A DNA stretch of 64,000 nucleotides from Eubacterium sp. (lineage in GTDB: Bacteria; Bacillota; Clostridia; Lachnospirales; Lachnospiraceae). Positions within the stretch are counted from its first letter, which is position 1. Each line of letters begins with the position of its first letter. This document shows, in pieces, positions 32,915-41,677 of the stretch. The position numbers and the translations under genes were made by a program. The stretch covers positions 1-64,000 of the forward strand of contig JAAVZE010000133.1 in assembly GCA_022791495.1 (NCBI GenBank). The letters run 5' to 3'. Under the pieces are notes generated by a model, which did no database searches, was not told the origin of the DNA, and saw nothing but the letters and a program-made list of their open reading frames with translations.

Positions 32915-32968
32915 AGGTTGACAACTGTATACCTTTATTATACCCATATGGTACACAGTTGTCAACCT
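32915..32968. promoter_or_regulatory. BlaI-type paired operator
   Basis: Two 19-nt arms, 32915-32933 and 32950-32968, are near-perfect inverted copies (GGTTGACAACTGT and its complement ACAGTTGTCAACC). Each contains a smaller dyad of the BlaI-box type TACAnnTGTA: GACAACTGTA at 32920-32929 and CACAGTTGTC at 32954-32963. One covers the -35 box, the other lies just after the -10 box. Confidence 0.75.
32937..32965 (-). promoter_or_regulatory. Consensus promoter of the blaI-blaR1 operon
   Basis: On the minus strand TTGACA (32965-32960), 17-nt spacer, TATAAT (32942-32937): a perfect SigA promoter, consistent with tight repression by the overlapping operator. The start codon of blaI is about 40 nt downstream. 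Confidence 0.88.
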
Positions 32969-32973
32969 CTCTA

Positions 32974-33495
32974 TTACCAGTAATTTTTCATCTCTGCCAG
33001 CTCTTTTGAAGGATCATAGTATTCACCTTCTTCGATTTTACCTTCATCTCCACCTCCTATACGGAGTATACCTTCCTGGGTACTGATAAGCAGCTGGGCC
33101 TTTTTTAAATAAGTGTTCAATCCTGCTGCAAAACCCCGCAGGCGCTCTGAATCGCTCTTTTTCGGATAGTTCAGGTCAAACTCAAAAAAGTCCGATGCCA
33201 GTATCTTTTCCTTTCCGTCCTCTGTGAGAGAAAAAATCTTCCACTCATAATCCGCCGCTCCCTGGTACATGGCAGGCCTCCACGTCATAAGAAACGCTTT
33301 TCCTCCATCCCTGTACAAATACACATTATTCCATCCCCCATGAACCGTATTCACTGGAAGAGACCAGATCATCTCCCCTGTCTTTCCGGAAAAAACCCGG
33401 ATCGTTGGCTCTTCACCAGTCATTGGTTCCGCTGCTCCTCCCGCATCGATCTGAATGCTTTCTGGAATACCATCTCCAGTAAAATCTGCTTTCAT
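32974..33495 (-). CDS. FG-GAP/VCBS-like protein, probably missing its signal peptide
   Basis: 173 aa. It begins MKADFTGDGIPESIQID, an FG-GAP-like calcium-binding repeat (DFTGDGxPE) that in related exported proteins follows a signal peptide and lipobox; none is present here. The rest is beta-rich (IRVFSGKTGEMIWSLPV and following) and ends in YYDPSKELAEMKNYW. An AAGGGAAT ribosome-like site precedes the ATG, so it may be expressed, but as a cytoplasmic protein. Either it is an N-terminally eroded relic or the true start lies in a disrupted upstream part. It lies upstream of and codirectional with blaI. Confidence 0.6.
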   Translation of the reverse strand: MKADFTGDGIPESIQIDAGGAAEPMTGEEPTIRVFSGKTGEMIWSLPVNTVHGGWNNVYLYRDGGKAFLMTWRPAMYQGAADYEWKIFSLTEDGKEKILASDFFEFDLNYPKKSDSERLRGFAAGLNTYLKKAQLLISTQEGILRIGGGDEGKIEEGEYYDPSKELAEMKNYW

Positions 33496-33565
33496 TTAAC
33501 CAATTCCCTTATTTCTTAATTTAACTTTAAATATACCATTTTTCATTTTTTTTGCAAGTAGAATC

Positions 33566-33594
33566 TTGTCATTTATCACAAAAGCAGATATACT
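33566..33594 (+). promoter_or_regulatory. Promoter of the GH43 gene
   Basis: TTGTCA (33566-33571), 17-nt spacer, TATACT (33589-33594), about 70 nt before the ATG. The inverted repeat at 33597-33621 follows at once and would cover the transcription start. Confidence 0.75.
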
Positions 33595-33596
33595 TA

Positions 33597-33621
33597 TTTT
33601 GTACCGAAAACGTGCACAAAA
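33597..33621. promoter_or_regulatory. Candidate sugar-repressor operator over the GH43 transcription start
   Basis: TTTTGTAC (33597-33604) and GCACAAAA (33614-33621) form an inverted repeat with one mismatch around a 9-nt centre containing GAAAACG. Size, CG-containing centre and position at +1 fit a LacI/GalR or CcpA-like roadblock site. No other copy was found by eye at the other xylan genes. Confidence 0.45.
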
Positions 33622-33664
33622 AGTAAGATAAATAAATTACAAGAACGGAGGTTTACATCATCTT

Positions 33665-35320
33665 ATGAAACAATTGAAAAATCCGGTTCTGCCCGGCTTT
33701 CACGCAGATCCTTCCATTATCCGCGTGGATGATACGTATTACATAGCCAACTCTACCTTTGAGTGGTTTCCAGGGGTGCGTCTGCATGAATCAAAGGACA
33801 TGATCCACTGGAATCTGCTCCCTTCCCCATTGTCTACGACGACACTGCTCGACATGAAGGGAAATCCTTCCTCTGGCGGTATCTGGGCACCAGATCTTTC
33901 CTATGCTGACGGTAAATTCTGGCTGGTTTACACCGATGTTAAAGTAACTGAGGGATCTTTTAAGGATATGGTCAACTACATTACGACAGCAGAGGATATC
34001 CGTGGTCCCTGGTCTGACCCGATCCGTGTCAATGGCGTAGGTTTCGATGCCTCTCTGTTCCATGATGAAGACGGAAGAAAATATCTGGTACAGCAGACAT
34101 GGGATCACCGTGAGTATCACCATGGATTCAACGGTATTACACTGACAGAATTTGATACTGCTTCCATGAAGTTAAAACCAGAAACAGCAAGAAATATTTA
34201 TAATGGCACGGAAGTCAAACTCGTTGAAGGTCCCCATCTTTATAAGATAAATGGCTATTATTATCTTTTCGCAGCCCAGGGTGGTACCGTGTACACACAT
34301 CAGGAAGTCGTGGCAAGATCCCGTACTCTGGATGAGCTCAGCTTTGAAACAGAACCAGATGGACCTTTTATTACAAACTTTGATACCCCATATCTGGGTA
34401 TCCAGAAACAGGGACATGGTGCTCTGGTAGAGACGCCTGGCGGCGAATGGTATTATGCCAGTCTGTGCGGGCGTCCATGGACCCACGAAAATGAATCCTG
34501 TATCGATCCCCGGGGATATTGCACGCTGGGACGGGAGACGTCCATCCAGAAAGTATTCTGGGATGATGAAGGCTGGCCACGGATCGAAGGCGGACACGGC
34601 GGCTCTGTCTATGTGGATGCGCCAGCTGATGGCATAGAGACTGCCGCGCCGGCAGATCATTCTTTCCATGATGAATTTGATTCATCCCTGCTTCACGACG
34701 AATGGAATACCCTTCGTGTACCTTTTAATGATGAGATGGGAAGCACTGGTGATGGCAGGCTTGTTCTCCGTGGCCAGGGATCTCTCTGCAACACACATGA
34801 GTTGTCTTTGGTTGCCAAACGCTGGCAGGCATTTTACTTTGATGCTTCGGTGAAAGTAAGCTATAATCCATTTTCTTACCAGCAGATGGCTGGACTGACA
34901 AATTATTACAACGACAGGCACTGGTCCTTTGCCTTTGTGACATGGAATGAAAAAAATGGACGGGTGATCGAGGTGGCACAGTGCGACCGTGGAAACTATA
35001 ATTCTTTTTTGAGGAATGACGCTATTCCCGTACCGGAAGGTGCGGATGTCTGGTTCCGTACAAAGGTCAGAAAAGAAAGTTATACCTATGAATATTCCTT
35101 TGACGGCGAAACTTACAAAGAAATTCCTATAACACTGGATGCTGCGATTCTTTCCGATGATTATGTATTACAAAGCTATGGTGGCTTCTTTACGGGAGCC
35201 TTTGTCGGCATGGCATGTGTAGATTACGCCTACTATGAAGCAAAAGCAGAATTTAGAAATTTTGATTATAAAGAACTGGGCGATGTGAAAAAAGATGACG
35301 GAAGCTTTTCCTGGGAATAA
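33665..35320 (+). CDS. GH43 beta-xylosidase/alpha-L-arabinofuranosidase with C-terminal beta-sandwich
   Basis: 551 aa, no signal peptide, so it acts on imported xylo-oligosaccharides. The N-terminal five-bladed propeller starts NPVLPGFHADPSIIRVDDTY, with general base Asp15. The pKa-modulating Asp lies in VGFDASLFHDEDGRKY and the acid Glu (about 188) in KLVEGPHLYK. The C-terminal ~200 residues (FHDEFDSSLLHDEWNTLRVP and after) form the extra beta-sandwich of the XynB/GH43 subgroup, which completes the active site. Length and architecture match characterised clostridial xylosidases. The ribosome site AACGGAGG lies about 11 nt before the ATG. It is ended by the hairpin at 35363-35414. Confidence 0.95.
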   Translation: MKQLKNPVLPGFHADPSIIRVDDTYYIANSTFEWFPGVRLHESKDMIHWNLLPSPLSTTTLLDMKGNPSSGGIWAPDLSYADGKFWLVYTDVKVTEGSFKDMVNYITTAEDIRGPWSDPIRVNGVGFDASLFHDEDGRKYLVQQTWDHREYHHGFNGITLTEFDTASMKLKPETARNIYNGTEVKLVEGPHLYKINGYYYLFAAQGGTVYTHQEVVARSRTLDELSFETEPDGPFITNFDTPYLGIQKQGHGALVETPGGEWYYASLCGRPWTHENESCIDPRGYCTLGRETSIQKVFWDDEGWPRIEGGHGGSVYVDAPADGIETAAPADHSFHDEFDSSLLHDEWNTLRVPFNDEMGSTGDGRLVLRGQGSLCNTHELSLVAKRWQAFYFDASVKVSYNPFSYQQMAGLTNYYNDRHWSFAFVTWNEKNGRVIEVAQCDRGNYNSFLRNDAIPVPEGADVWFRTKVRKESYTYEYSFDGETYKEIPITLDAAILSDDYVLQSYGGFFTGAFVGMACVDYAYYEAKAEFRNFDYKELGDVKKDDGSFSWE

Positions 35321-35362
35321 ACTTCTGACGAAATCACTCAGATATTAATTTGTCAATAAACC

Positions 35363-35414
35363 AGAAGAGGGTATCCCGAAAGTCATGAAACAACTTAAGG
35401 GACACCCTTTTCTA
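35363..35414 (+). terminator. Terminator after the GH43 gene
   Basis: AGAAGAGGGTATCCC (35363-35377 region) pairs with GGGACACCCTTTTCT (35400-35414) with one mismatch and a ~22-nt loop, the right arm running into a T-rich tail. The convergent GH10 gene ends 30 nt beyond, so it may serve both. Confidence 0.75.
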
Positions 35415-35444
35415 ATTTGATATTATTTTCAGTTATTATATGTT

Positions 35445-36989
35445 CTATTTCCAAACCTTTACTGCATCAATAAAGGAATAGAAAGACGGTTTTGGATCAT
35501 AGATGTTATCCCCAAACAGAAGCGGCTGGCATTGGGAACGCCAGGACGTACGGTCGGTGAGCCCCCATAAGGTGATATTCGTGATACCCTTTGGATTTAC
35601 ATTGACATCGCGGTTCTTCTGTTTCGTAATAATCGTTTTCATCAGATTGCTGACAAATTTTTTCTGATCATTATTAGTCTCATTTTCATCCACATAGGAA
35701 TAAGAAGCAGAAGAGCCTTCCGTGTCAAAATTAATGGTAAAATCAAGCTCTGTGATCTGAATCTCATACCCGGCAGCAAGGAATTTCTCCAATGCAGCAC
35801 CGTATTGATTCACCGTTGGAACTTTTACATCTACGTGACTCTGCATTCCAATACCGCCACAGATCTTCTCCGGTTCGTCTTTATTGATAAAGCTGACCAG
35901 ATCCAGTACCTTCTGTGTATTAAAGTATGTATTATAATCGTTATAGAAAAGTGTTACCTTATCCTGAACACCATAAGTCTTCAGCATACCATAAGCCAGC
36001 TGAAAAGCCTTTTTCACATAAGACGGCGAAGCACCCATATTTCCGTATACACTATCCCAGACCTTTCCAAAAGTCCTCCGGTTCAGATACTCATTTACAA
36101 CATCCCATGCGTAGACAATACTTCCAGCTGAACCGGTAAGTGCTTTTTCCTTTTCCATCACATGTGCCATCACATTATGTACATAGTAATCCAGACGGGC
36201 ATCCATAATATCCGTTGCCACAACAGTATCTCCATCATAATTCTTTGTAAAGAACCATGACGGCGTCTGGCTGTGCCATACAAGAGTATGGGCGCGCATT
36301 CTCAGACCGTTTTTTGAGGCAACTTCCAGTGCGCCATCCACTTCGTTGAAGTTTAACTGCGGAACCTTCGCCTCGCTGTAACCTTCCGGGATATAATATC
36401 CTTTACTCTTTGCCTCCTGAATGGACAGAGTCTTTGGTGCAGAACCAAGGATGTTATCCGGCTTCATTTCATTTTCCAGTGTAATGCTGTTAAAATGTCT
36501 CTTGACAAATGCTAGTGTCTTGTTGTCCCTCAGCTCTCTGGGTGCTCTGCTTCCGTAGTTGACGGCAGCACCTATATTCGGAACAATGTCTTTATAGGCT
36601 GCAAGAATACTTGGCGTGTTTACAACCTTCTTTGCCTGCACCTTCACTTTACACCGCAGCTTATAAGTTTTTCCACCAGTTTTTACCTTACAGTTTACAA
36701 GAGCATTTCCCTTTTTCAGCCCCTTTACTTTGCAGGATGTTTTTTTCTTATTAGATAACTTAATTACCTTTTTCTTATTGGTACTCCAAGTTACCTTTGC
36801 CTTCTTTCCCGCCCGGGAAAGCTTGATCGTCTGCGTCTTTCCTGCGGTGACTGTCAATGTCCCTTTGGAAAGCTTTGGTTTTTTCGTCTTTGCACCGGAG
36901 ACTGTGCCAGGAGCGATCGTTGCCAGGCAAAGTCCAAAAATAGCTGCATGCGCTAAAAATATTTTACAACGTTTCATTGGTTTATGCAC
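35445..36989 (-). CDS. Secreted GH10 endo-beta-1,4-xylanase with N-terminal lysine-rich Ig-like module
   Basis: 514 aa. A signal peptide (about 1-33, ending SGAKT) is followed by a very lysine-rich BIG_2-like module (about 36-118; LSKGTLTVTAGKTQTIKL, KKAKVTWSTNKKKVIKL). The GH10 catalytic barrel fills the rest, with ITLENEMKPDN, the acid/base Glu (about 298) in AWDVVNEYLN and the nucleophile Glu (about 414) in IQITELDF. The enzyme would cut the xylan backbone outside the cell. Similar Lys-rich modules front five other secreted proteins of this window, suggesting shared surface retention. It has its own promoter and diverges from the GH39 gene. Confidence 0.95.
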   Translation of the reverse strand: MHKPMKRCKIFLAHAAIFGLCLATIAPGTVSGAKTKKPKLSKGTLTVTAGKTQTIKLSRAGKKAKVTWSTNKKKVIKLSNKKKTSCKVKGLKKGNALVNCKVKTGGKTYKLRCKVKVQAKKVVNTPSILAAYKDIVPNIGAAVNYGSRAPRELRDNKTLAFVKRHFNSITLENEMKPDNILGSAPKTLSIQEAKSKGYYIPEGYSEAKVPQLNFNEVDGALEVASKNGLRMRAHTLVWHSQTPSWFFTKNYDGDTVVATDIMDARLDYYVHNVMAHVMEKEKALTGSAGSIVYAWDVVNEYLNRRTFGKVWDSVYGNMGASPSYVKKAFQLAYGMLKTYGVQDKVTLFYNDYNTYFNTQKVLDLVSFINKDEPEKICGGIGMQSHVDVKVPTVNQYGAALEKFLAAGYEIQITELDFTINFDTEGSSASYSYVDENETNNDQKKFVSNLMKTIITKQKNRDVNVNPKGITNITLWGLTDRTSWRSQCQPLLFGDNIYDPKPSFYSFIDAVKVWK

Positions 36990-37010
36990 CCCTTTCTAAA
37001 ATATATTTTT

Positions 37011-37039
37011 ATTATAAGGAAGAATTAGAAAAATAGCAA
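37011..37039 (-). promoter_or_regulatory. Promoter of the GH10 xylanase gene
   Basis: On the minus strand TTGCTA (37039-37034), 17-nt spacer, TATAAT (37016-37011), about 20 nt before the start codon. The plus-strand GH39 promoter (TTGCAA near 37081 and TATATT near 37105) is back to back with it. Confidence 0.65.
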
Positions 37040-37143
37040 TTAAAATTATTCAGATTTACAGAAAGTATTTATCTTTGTGGTTGCAATGGATGAAAGGAAA
37101 ATGTTATATTATAAATAGAAAATAGCGGGGAGGCACGCAGTTT

Positions 37144-38661
37144 ATGAAAATGACATATGATATTAACTTTGACCACAACATACCATTTCACAACAATGTG
37201 ACCTACTGTGTGGGAACAGGGCGTATGGGACTGGCACTTCACAAGGAATACTGGGACCAGCTGGCATTTGTCCAGAAAAGGATTGGATTTTCTTACATAC
37301 GGGGACACGGTCTATTCTGTGATGATATGGCGATCTACCAGGAGTATAAGGACAAGGATGGGAACATTAAGTCTGAATATAATTTCACTTATCTGGACAG
37401 AGTCATTGACAGTTATTTGGAACTCCAAATCCGGCCCTTTTTAGAACTTGGCTTTATGCCTGAAAAACTTGCTTCCGGCACCCAGACACAATTCTACTGG
37501 AAGGGAAATGTGACGCCGCCAAAAGACTATAACCGGTGGTGTGCACTGGTTCAGGCGACACTCAGGCATCTGCTCACCCGATACGGTGAGAAGGAAGTGC
37601 TCAGCTGGCCGGTGGAAGTTTGGAACGAGCCAAACCTGAAAGGTTTCTGGGAACACGCAGATATGCCGGAATACTGTAAACTATATTCTCAGACGGTAGC
37701 TGCCGTCAAAGAAGTCCATCCGGATTTTCAGGTGGGTGGACCGGCGATCTGCGGAGGAAATGATGAGGTATGGATGCGGGGATTTTTAACTTATTGTAAA
37801 GAAAACCAGGCTCCCCTGGACTTTATTTCCAGACATCACTACACCATTCATTTTCCGGAACGGGACGGACACTATGACTATGCTGACCTACAGTCCAGCG
37901 AATACTCTTTCAGTACGCTGAAGCGCTGTCGTGAGATCATCGGTGAATTTGAAGAATACGAAGATCTTCCCTTTTATATCACGGAATTTAATACCGCCTA
38001 TGTACCAAATTGTCCACTTCACGATACGAACCAGAATGCGGCGAGTCTCGCCCGGATCCTATCGGAGATCGGTGACTACTGTACTGGTTATTCTTACTGG
38101 ACTTTTGGAGATGTCTTTGAAGAACAGGGCGTGCCTTTCACTCCCTTTTATGGGGGGTTTGGGCTTCTGGCAAATAACAGTATTCCCAAGCCCACTTTCT
38201 GGACCTTTGAATTTTTCAAAGAATTAACTGGAAAATGTATTTTTCGCAGCGAGCACGGTGTCCTTTGTGAAAATGAGGGGACAATCCGGGGTGTATTATG
38301 GAATCTTTCCTGTGAAACAGACAGTGACGCTCTTACTATGGAGTTCAATCTCCCGGTTCCTTCTGGTGAATACTGCTGTATCCAAAAGGTCGTGGACGAA
38401 ACCACATGTAATCCACAGAAGGTATGGCATGATCTCGGTGAGCCGGCGAATCTCACCAGCAGCCAGACACAGCTGCTTCAGGAAGCGGCAAATCCATTAA
38501 TCCTGACAGAACGGAAAACCCTTTTAAAAGATAACATGACTGTAGAATTTACATTATCTCACGATGCTGTTATTTATTTTGAAATCTTTCCTTCCAGGCT
38601 GACCACTGACCGGGGATTCCGATACGGCTGGAGCTCCTCTGTGACAGAAGGTAATGATTGA
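37144..38661 (+). CDS. GH39 beta-xylosidase
   Basis: 505 aa, no signal peptide, cytoplasmic. The (beta/alpha)8 barrel carries the acid/base Glu (about 161) in WPVEVWNEPNLKGFW and the nucleophile Glu (about 280) in YITEFNTAYVPN; FSYIRGHGLFCDDMAIYQEY near the N-terminus is also typical of GH39 xylosidases. It would release xylose from oligosaccharides, overlapping with the GH43 enzyme. The start has GGGGAGG about 11 nt upstream; an ATG two codons later is an alternative. It ends at the 21-bp hairpin. Confidence 0.94.
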   Translation: MKMTYDINFDHNIPFHNNVTYCVGTGRMGLALHKEYWDQLAFVQKRIGFSYIRGHGLFCDDMAIYQEYKDKDGNIKSEYNFTYLDRVIDSYLELQIRPFLELGFMPEKLASGTQTQFYWKGNVTPPKDYNRWCALVQATLRHLLTRYGEKEVLSWPVEVWNEPNLKGFWEHADMPEYCKLYSQTVAAVKEVHPDFQVGGPAICGGNDEVWMRGFLTYCKENQAPLDFISRHHYTIHFPERDGHYDYADLQSSEYSFSTLKRCREIIGEFEEYEDLPFYITEFNTAYVPNCPLHDTNQNAASLARILSEIGDYCTGYSYWTFGDVFEEQGVPFTPFYGGFGLLANNSIPKPTFWTFEFFKELTGKCIFRSEHGVLCENEGTIRGVLWNLSCETDSDALTMEFNLPVPSGEYCCIQKVVDETTCNPQKVWHDLGEPANLTSSQTQLLQEAANPLILTERKTLLKDNMTVEFTLSHDAVIYFEIFPSRLTTDRGFRYGWSSSVTEGND

Positions 38662-38691
38662 ACTTATAATGCTGATCTAACATAAGGATTT

Positions 38692-38739
38692 AATATGGCG
38701 CTGTCGGTTTGATCCTATTCAAACCGACAGCGCCATATT
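38692..38739. terminator. Perfect 21-bp convergent terminator hairpin
   Basis: The arms 38692-38712 and 38719-38739 are exact inverted copies around the 6-nt loop TCCTAT. The hairpin lies between the convergent GH39 and GH115 genes. It has no long T-tract on either side, but each arm ends in AATATT. Confidence 0.85.
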
Positions 38740-38746
38740 GACTAAA

Positions 38747-41647
38747 CTACATTGGTGAAGAATAGAAATAACTTTCTGGTGGTGCCAGATAAGTATCCCG
38801 CATTGGTTTATCCATACGATATAACACAATCTTTTCCAAAATGATATTGGGGTCTGCTGCAAAAAATCTTAACGTATTAACCCCTTTTTTCAACATTACT
38901 TTCTCCTCAATAAGTCGAATATGATTGGTAACGCCATAGCTCCATGTCTGATTCTGCCATTCCGCAAAATAACCAGACTCAACTGCGTCAAACCACTGGA
39001 GGTCACAATTGTTGACATTGTAGGCACCGCGAACCGTTCCTCCCTTCACCATCGGGTTGCGTGGTGCAGTATAAAATCTCAGCAGATAATCACCTTCATG
39101 CATTGCTGCAAATGAATATTCCACATATGGGCGTTCCTTTTCCCTTTCCCAGTTTACTGTTACCGGGAAAGACTTAATGGCATCCGACGTTCTCCCCAGG
39201 CGGGAAACCACCTGCCATCCTTTACCATCCACATCCTTTTTTGTATTATAGTGTTGGGCTTCCATACAGATATAACCCTCATTTTCTATAAAAACATTTT
39301 CGTATGGATAAGAGTAATTGCCTGCCGCTTTCACTTCCACCTCTGACCATGTTTTCTCTCCATCGTCAAACTCAAAATCAAGCCTTATAACTGCCTCCTG
39401 GATCCCGTTTAATTTATCTTTATCACAGGCAATCACCAGCGTGGTACGGGACTGATTTTGAAGACAAGACTTTCCTCCTGTAAGTGACAGCGAGATCCAG
39501 GGTTCCCCGCAACGAATCGTGTATTGAAAATCAACACCTCCCCGGCTGTCAATATCAAGGTAAATTCTATCACAATCTGGTCTCAGCATTTCCTCATTGT
39601 AAAGAGGCACTTTATCCTGCCAGTGTGCTCCCAGATGATATGCATTGTTACCGCGAAAACTCACCGTTATCTTTCCCTTTTGAATCGGAAAAACAGTTTT
39701 TGCCTGTGGATAAGTCCAGTCATTGTCATCCCAATTACGAAATCCTGTATGCGCTGAATCCATCATATGCTTCCATTTACCATTCAATATCGTGTGAAAC
39801 TGCTTCACATAGTGCTGATCTAATGCAATCAGTTCACCCAAACGAACAGCCTCATCATTGGCAGCTAAGACACCACGTCTGCCGAGTTCCGCATTATTTC
39901 CTGCTACCAGATTTAGCTCAATAATATTTAAAGATGCCATAACCGGATAGTAAATCATGCTTTCATACGCAGGAAGCATTTCTACAGGCAAATTATCATG
40001 CAGGAAAACAGCTGCTTCCTCCACAGCTTTAATTTCCTCCTTCATGTGTTCTATCTCATGGAACTCGCATTGATATACTTCCTCATTGAGGGATTCCGGA
40101 AGTCTTTGACTGGTCAGCTTCATATAAGAATCTATAATCCTATGTATCTGTTTATGTTGTATAGCGGAACCCGCCGGAAACTGCTGGGCAATCCACTGCT
40201 TTGTAAATTCTGCCACACTATTCCTATTTGAAATTCCCCATGTATCATAATCGTAGGCAAGATTCATAAAAAAACTAAGGGGATATTCATTTCCCTTTAT
40301 ATCTCCCACATTCACAACCCACATACTGCGAATGCCATATTCATATGCCATCGTCAGCTGTTCCCAAGCCTGAACCACATTGGTATTTCCAAACCACTCA
40401 TAACTATATGGTGCACCATGATAATCAAAATGATAATACATTCCATAACCACCCCGATGTGGGCGATCCGTTAATTGTGGAAGGGAACGTAGATGACCAT
40501 AATTATCATCACTCAAAAGCCAGATCGCATCTTCGATTTCTTCAAATTCACGGAGACCTTCACAGCTTTCATCACCGTAAAAAAAGTCCTCCACTTCTTT
40601 ATATATGGCAATCATGCGTGGAACTTCCTGAATGGGTTTTTCAAACTCTTCGTGAATTAGCTTATTTTGCACATGGACAGCACTTTTAATTACATCGATA
40701 TTCTCCGCCAGGCTGGTATCCTCACTCATCAGCAGTGAATCATCCTCTCCCCGCATACCTATCGTAATAACATTTTCAAAATTCTTACAGCGTTTTAATC
40801 CGTCGCGCCAGAATTCAGTGATCGCCTCACAGTTAGATAGAAAACTCCATGTATTATCATCACCATATTTTTTATATTGGTTCTGCCACTCCACTCCGGC
40901 ACGCCCAAGTGGTTCATGATGAGATGTTCCCATAATAACTCCATATTCATCTGCCAGTCGGGCACTCTCCAGATCCGGTCCATCTTCCCAAAAAGAACTG
41001 CGCCACATGGCGGGCCACAGATAATTTCCTTTCAACCGAAGAAGCAACTCAAAGACTTTCTCATAGGCTTCGGCATTCACATCACCATAATGTTTGGTAC
41101 ACCATCTGCCAAAGGCCGGCCATTCATCATTAATAAAAAAACCACGATAGATAACAGAAGGTTCCTTTGATACAATTTCACCCTCAAAAGATAACACTAC
41201 TTCATTTCTTTTTTTAGGAGCCGCATCACCCCAAAAGACCAGGGGTGACACTCCACACAATTCCGATACGTGAAACATTCCATAAATTGTTCCTCGTTTG
41301 TCACTGCCGAGAATAATAAAAGCCTTTTCAATCTGTGGATACCTCGGAAAGGGATTTTCTACTATCTTTAGCAGATAACATTCCCTCTTTGCTTTCAACT
41401 TTGTACCGTCCAGATATCCATTTGCCTCTAAATACGTCATGATTTCACTCTCACCATGTATACCGGCAATCATTATTGTCTGCCCTGTAACTTGCGAAAG
41501 TGTATTCACCTGCTCTGGGTCTTTTCCAGTCACAAGGCCAATATCCTTACACACGGCAGCGGCTACCCGCTTTATCCCTTTTGGAGCACCATCATCCACA
41601 AACAAATACGTAAGATTACCTTTCTGGTAAATCGGGAATTTCGTCAT
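38747..41647 (-). CDS. Cytoplasmic GH115 xylan alpha-1,2-glucuronidase
   Basis: 966 aa without signal peptide. GH115 enzymes remove (4-O-methyl-)glucuronate side chains from xylan and its oligosaccharides. Family landmarks include LGSDKRGTIYGMFHVSELCG, RGFFINDEWPAFGRW, LLRLKGNYLWPAMWRSSFW, GVIMGTSHHEPL, VITIGMRGEDD and LSDDNYGHLRSLP. The C-terminal ~120 residues are a beta-sandwich (YAAMHEGDYLLRFYTAPRNP-like). It is a cytoplasmic counterpart to the secreted GH115 at 43368-47021, so glucuronate may be removed on both sides of the membrane. The upstream SGNH gene ends 30 nt before it in the same direction. Confidence 0.94.
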   Translation of the reverse strand: MTKFPIYQKGNLTYLFVDDGAPKGIKRVAAAVCKDIGLVTGKDPEQVNTLSQVTGQTIMIAGIHGESEIMTYLEANGYLDGTKLKAKRECYLLKIVENPFPRYPQIEKAFIILGSDKRGTIYGMFHVSELCGVSPLVFWGDAAPKKRNEVVLSFEGEIVSKEPSVIYRGFFINDEWPAFGRWCTKHYGDVNAEAYEKVFELLLRLKGNYLWPAMWRSSFWEDGPDLESARLADEYGVIMGTSHHEPLGRAGVEWQNQYKKYGDDNTWSFLSNCEAITEFWRDGLKRCKNFENVITIGMRGEDDSLLMSEDTSLAENIDVIKSAVHVQNKLIHEEFEKPIQEVPRMIAIYKEVEDFFYGDESCEGLREFEEIEDAIWLLSDDNYGHLRSLPQLTDRPHRGGYGMYYHFDYHGAPYSYEWFGNTNVVQAWEQLTMAYEYGIRSMWVVNVGDIKGNEYPLSFFMNLAYDYDTWGISNRNSVAEFTKQWIAQQFPAGSAIQHKQIHRIIDSYMKLTSQRLPESLNEEVYQCEFHEIEHMKEEIKAVEEAAVFLHDNLPVEMLPAYESMIYYPVMASLNIIELNLVAGNNAELGRRGVLAANDEAVRLGELIALDQHYVKQFHTILNGKWKHMMDSAHTGFRNWDDNDWTYPQAKTVFPIQKGKITVSFRGNNAYHLGAHWQDKVPLYNEEMLRPDCDRIYLDIDSRGGVDFQYTIRCGEPWISLSLTGGKSCLQNQSRTTLVIACDKDKLNGIQEAVIRLDFEFDDGEKTWSEVEVKAAGNYSYPYENVFIENEGYICMEAQHYNTKKDVDGKGWQVVSRLGRTSDAIKSFPVTVNWEREKERPYVEYSFAAMHEGDYLLRFYTAPRNPMVKGGTVRGAYNVNNCDLQWFDAVESGYFAEWQNQTWSYGVTNHIRLIEEKVMLKKGVNTLRFFAADPNIILEKIVLYRMDKPMRDTYLAPPESYFYSSPM

Positions 41648-41677
41648 TGTATTATCCTTCCTTTATTTTATCTTAAA

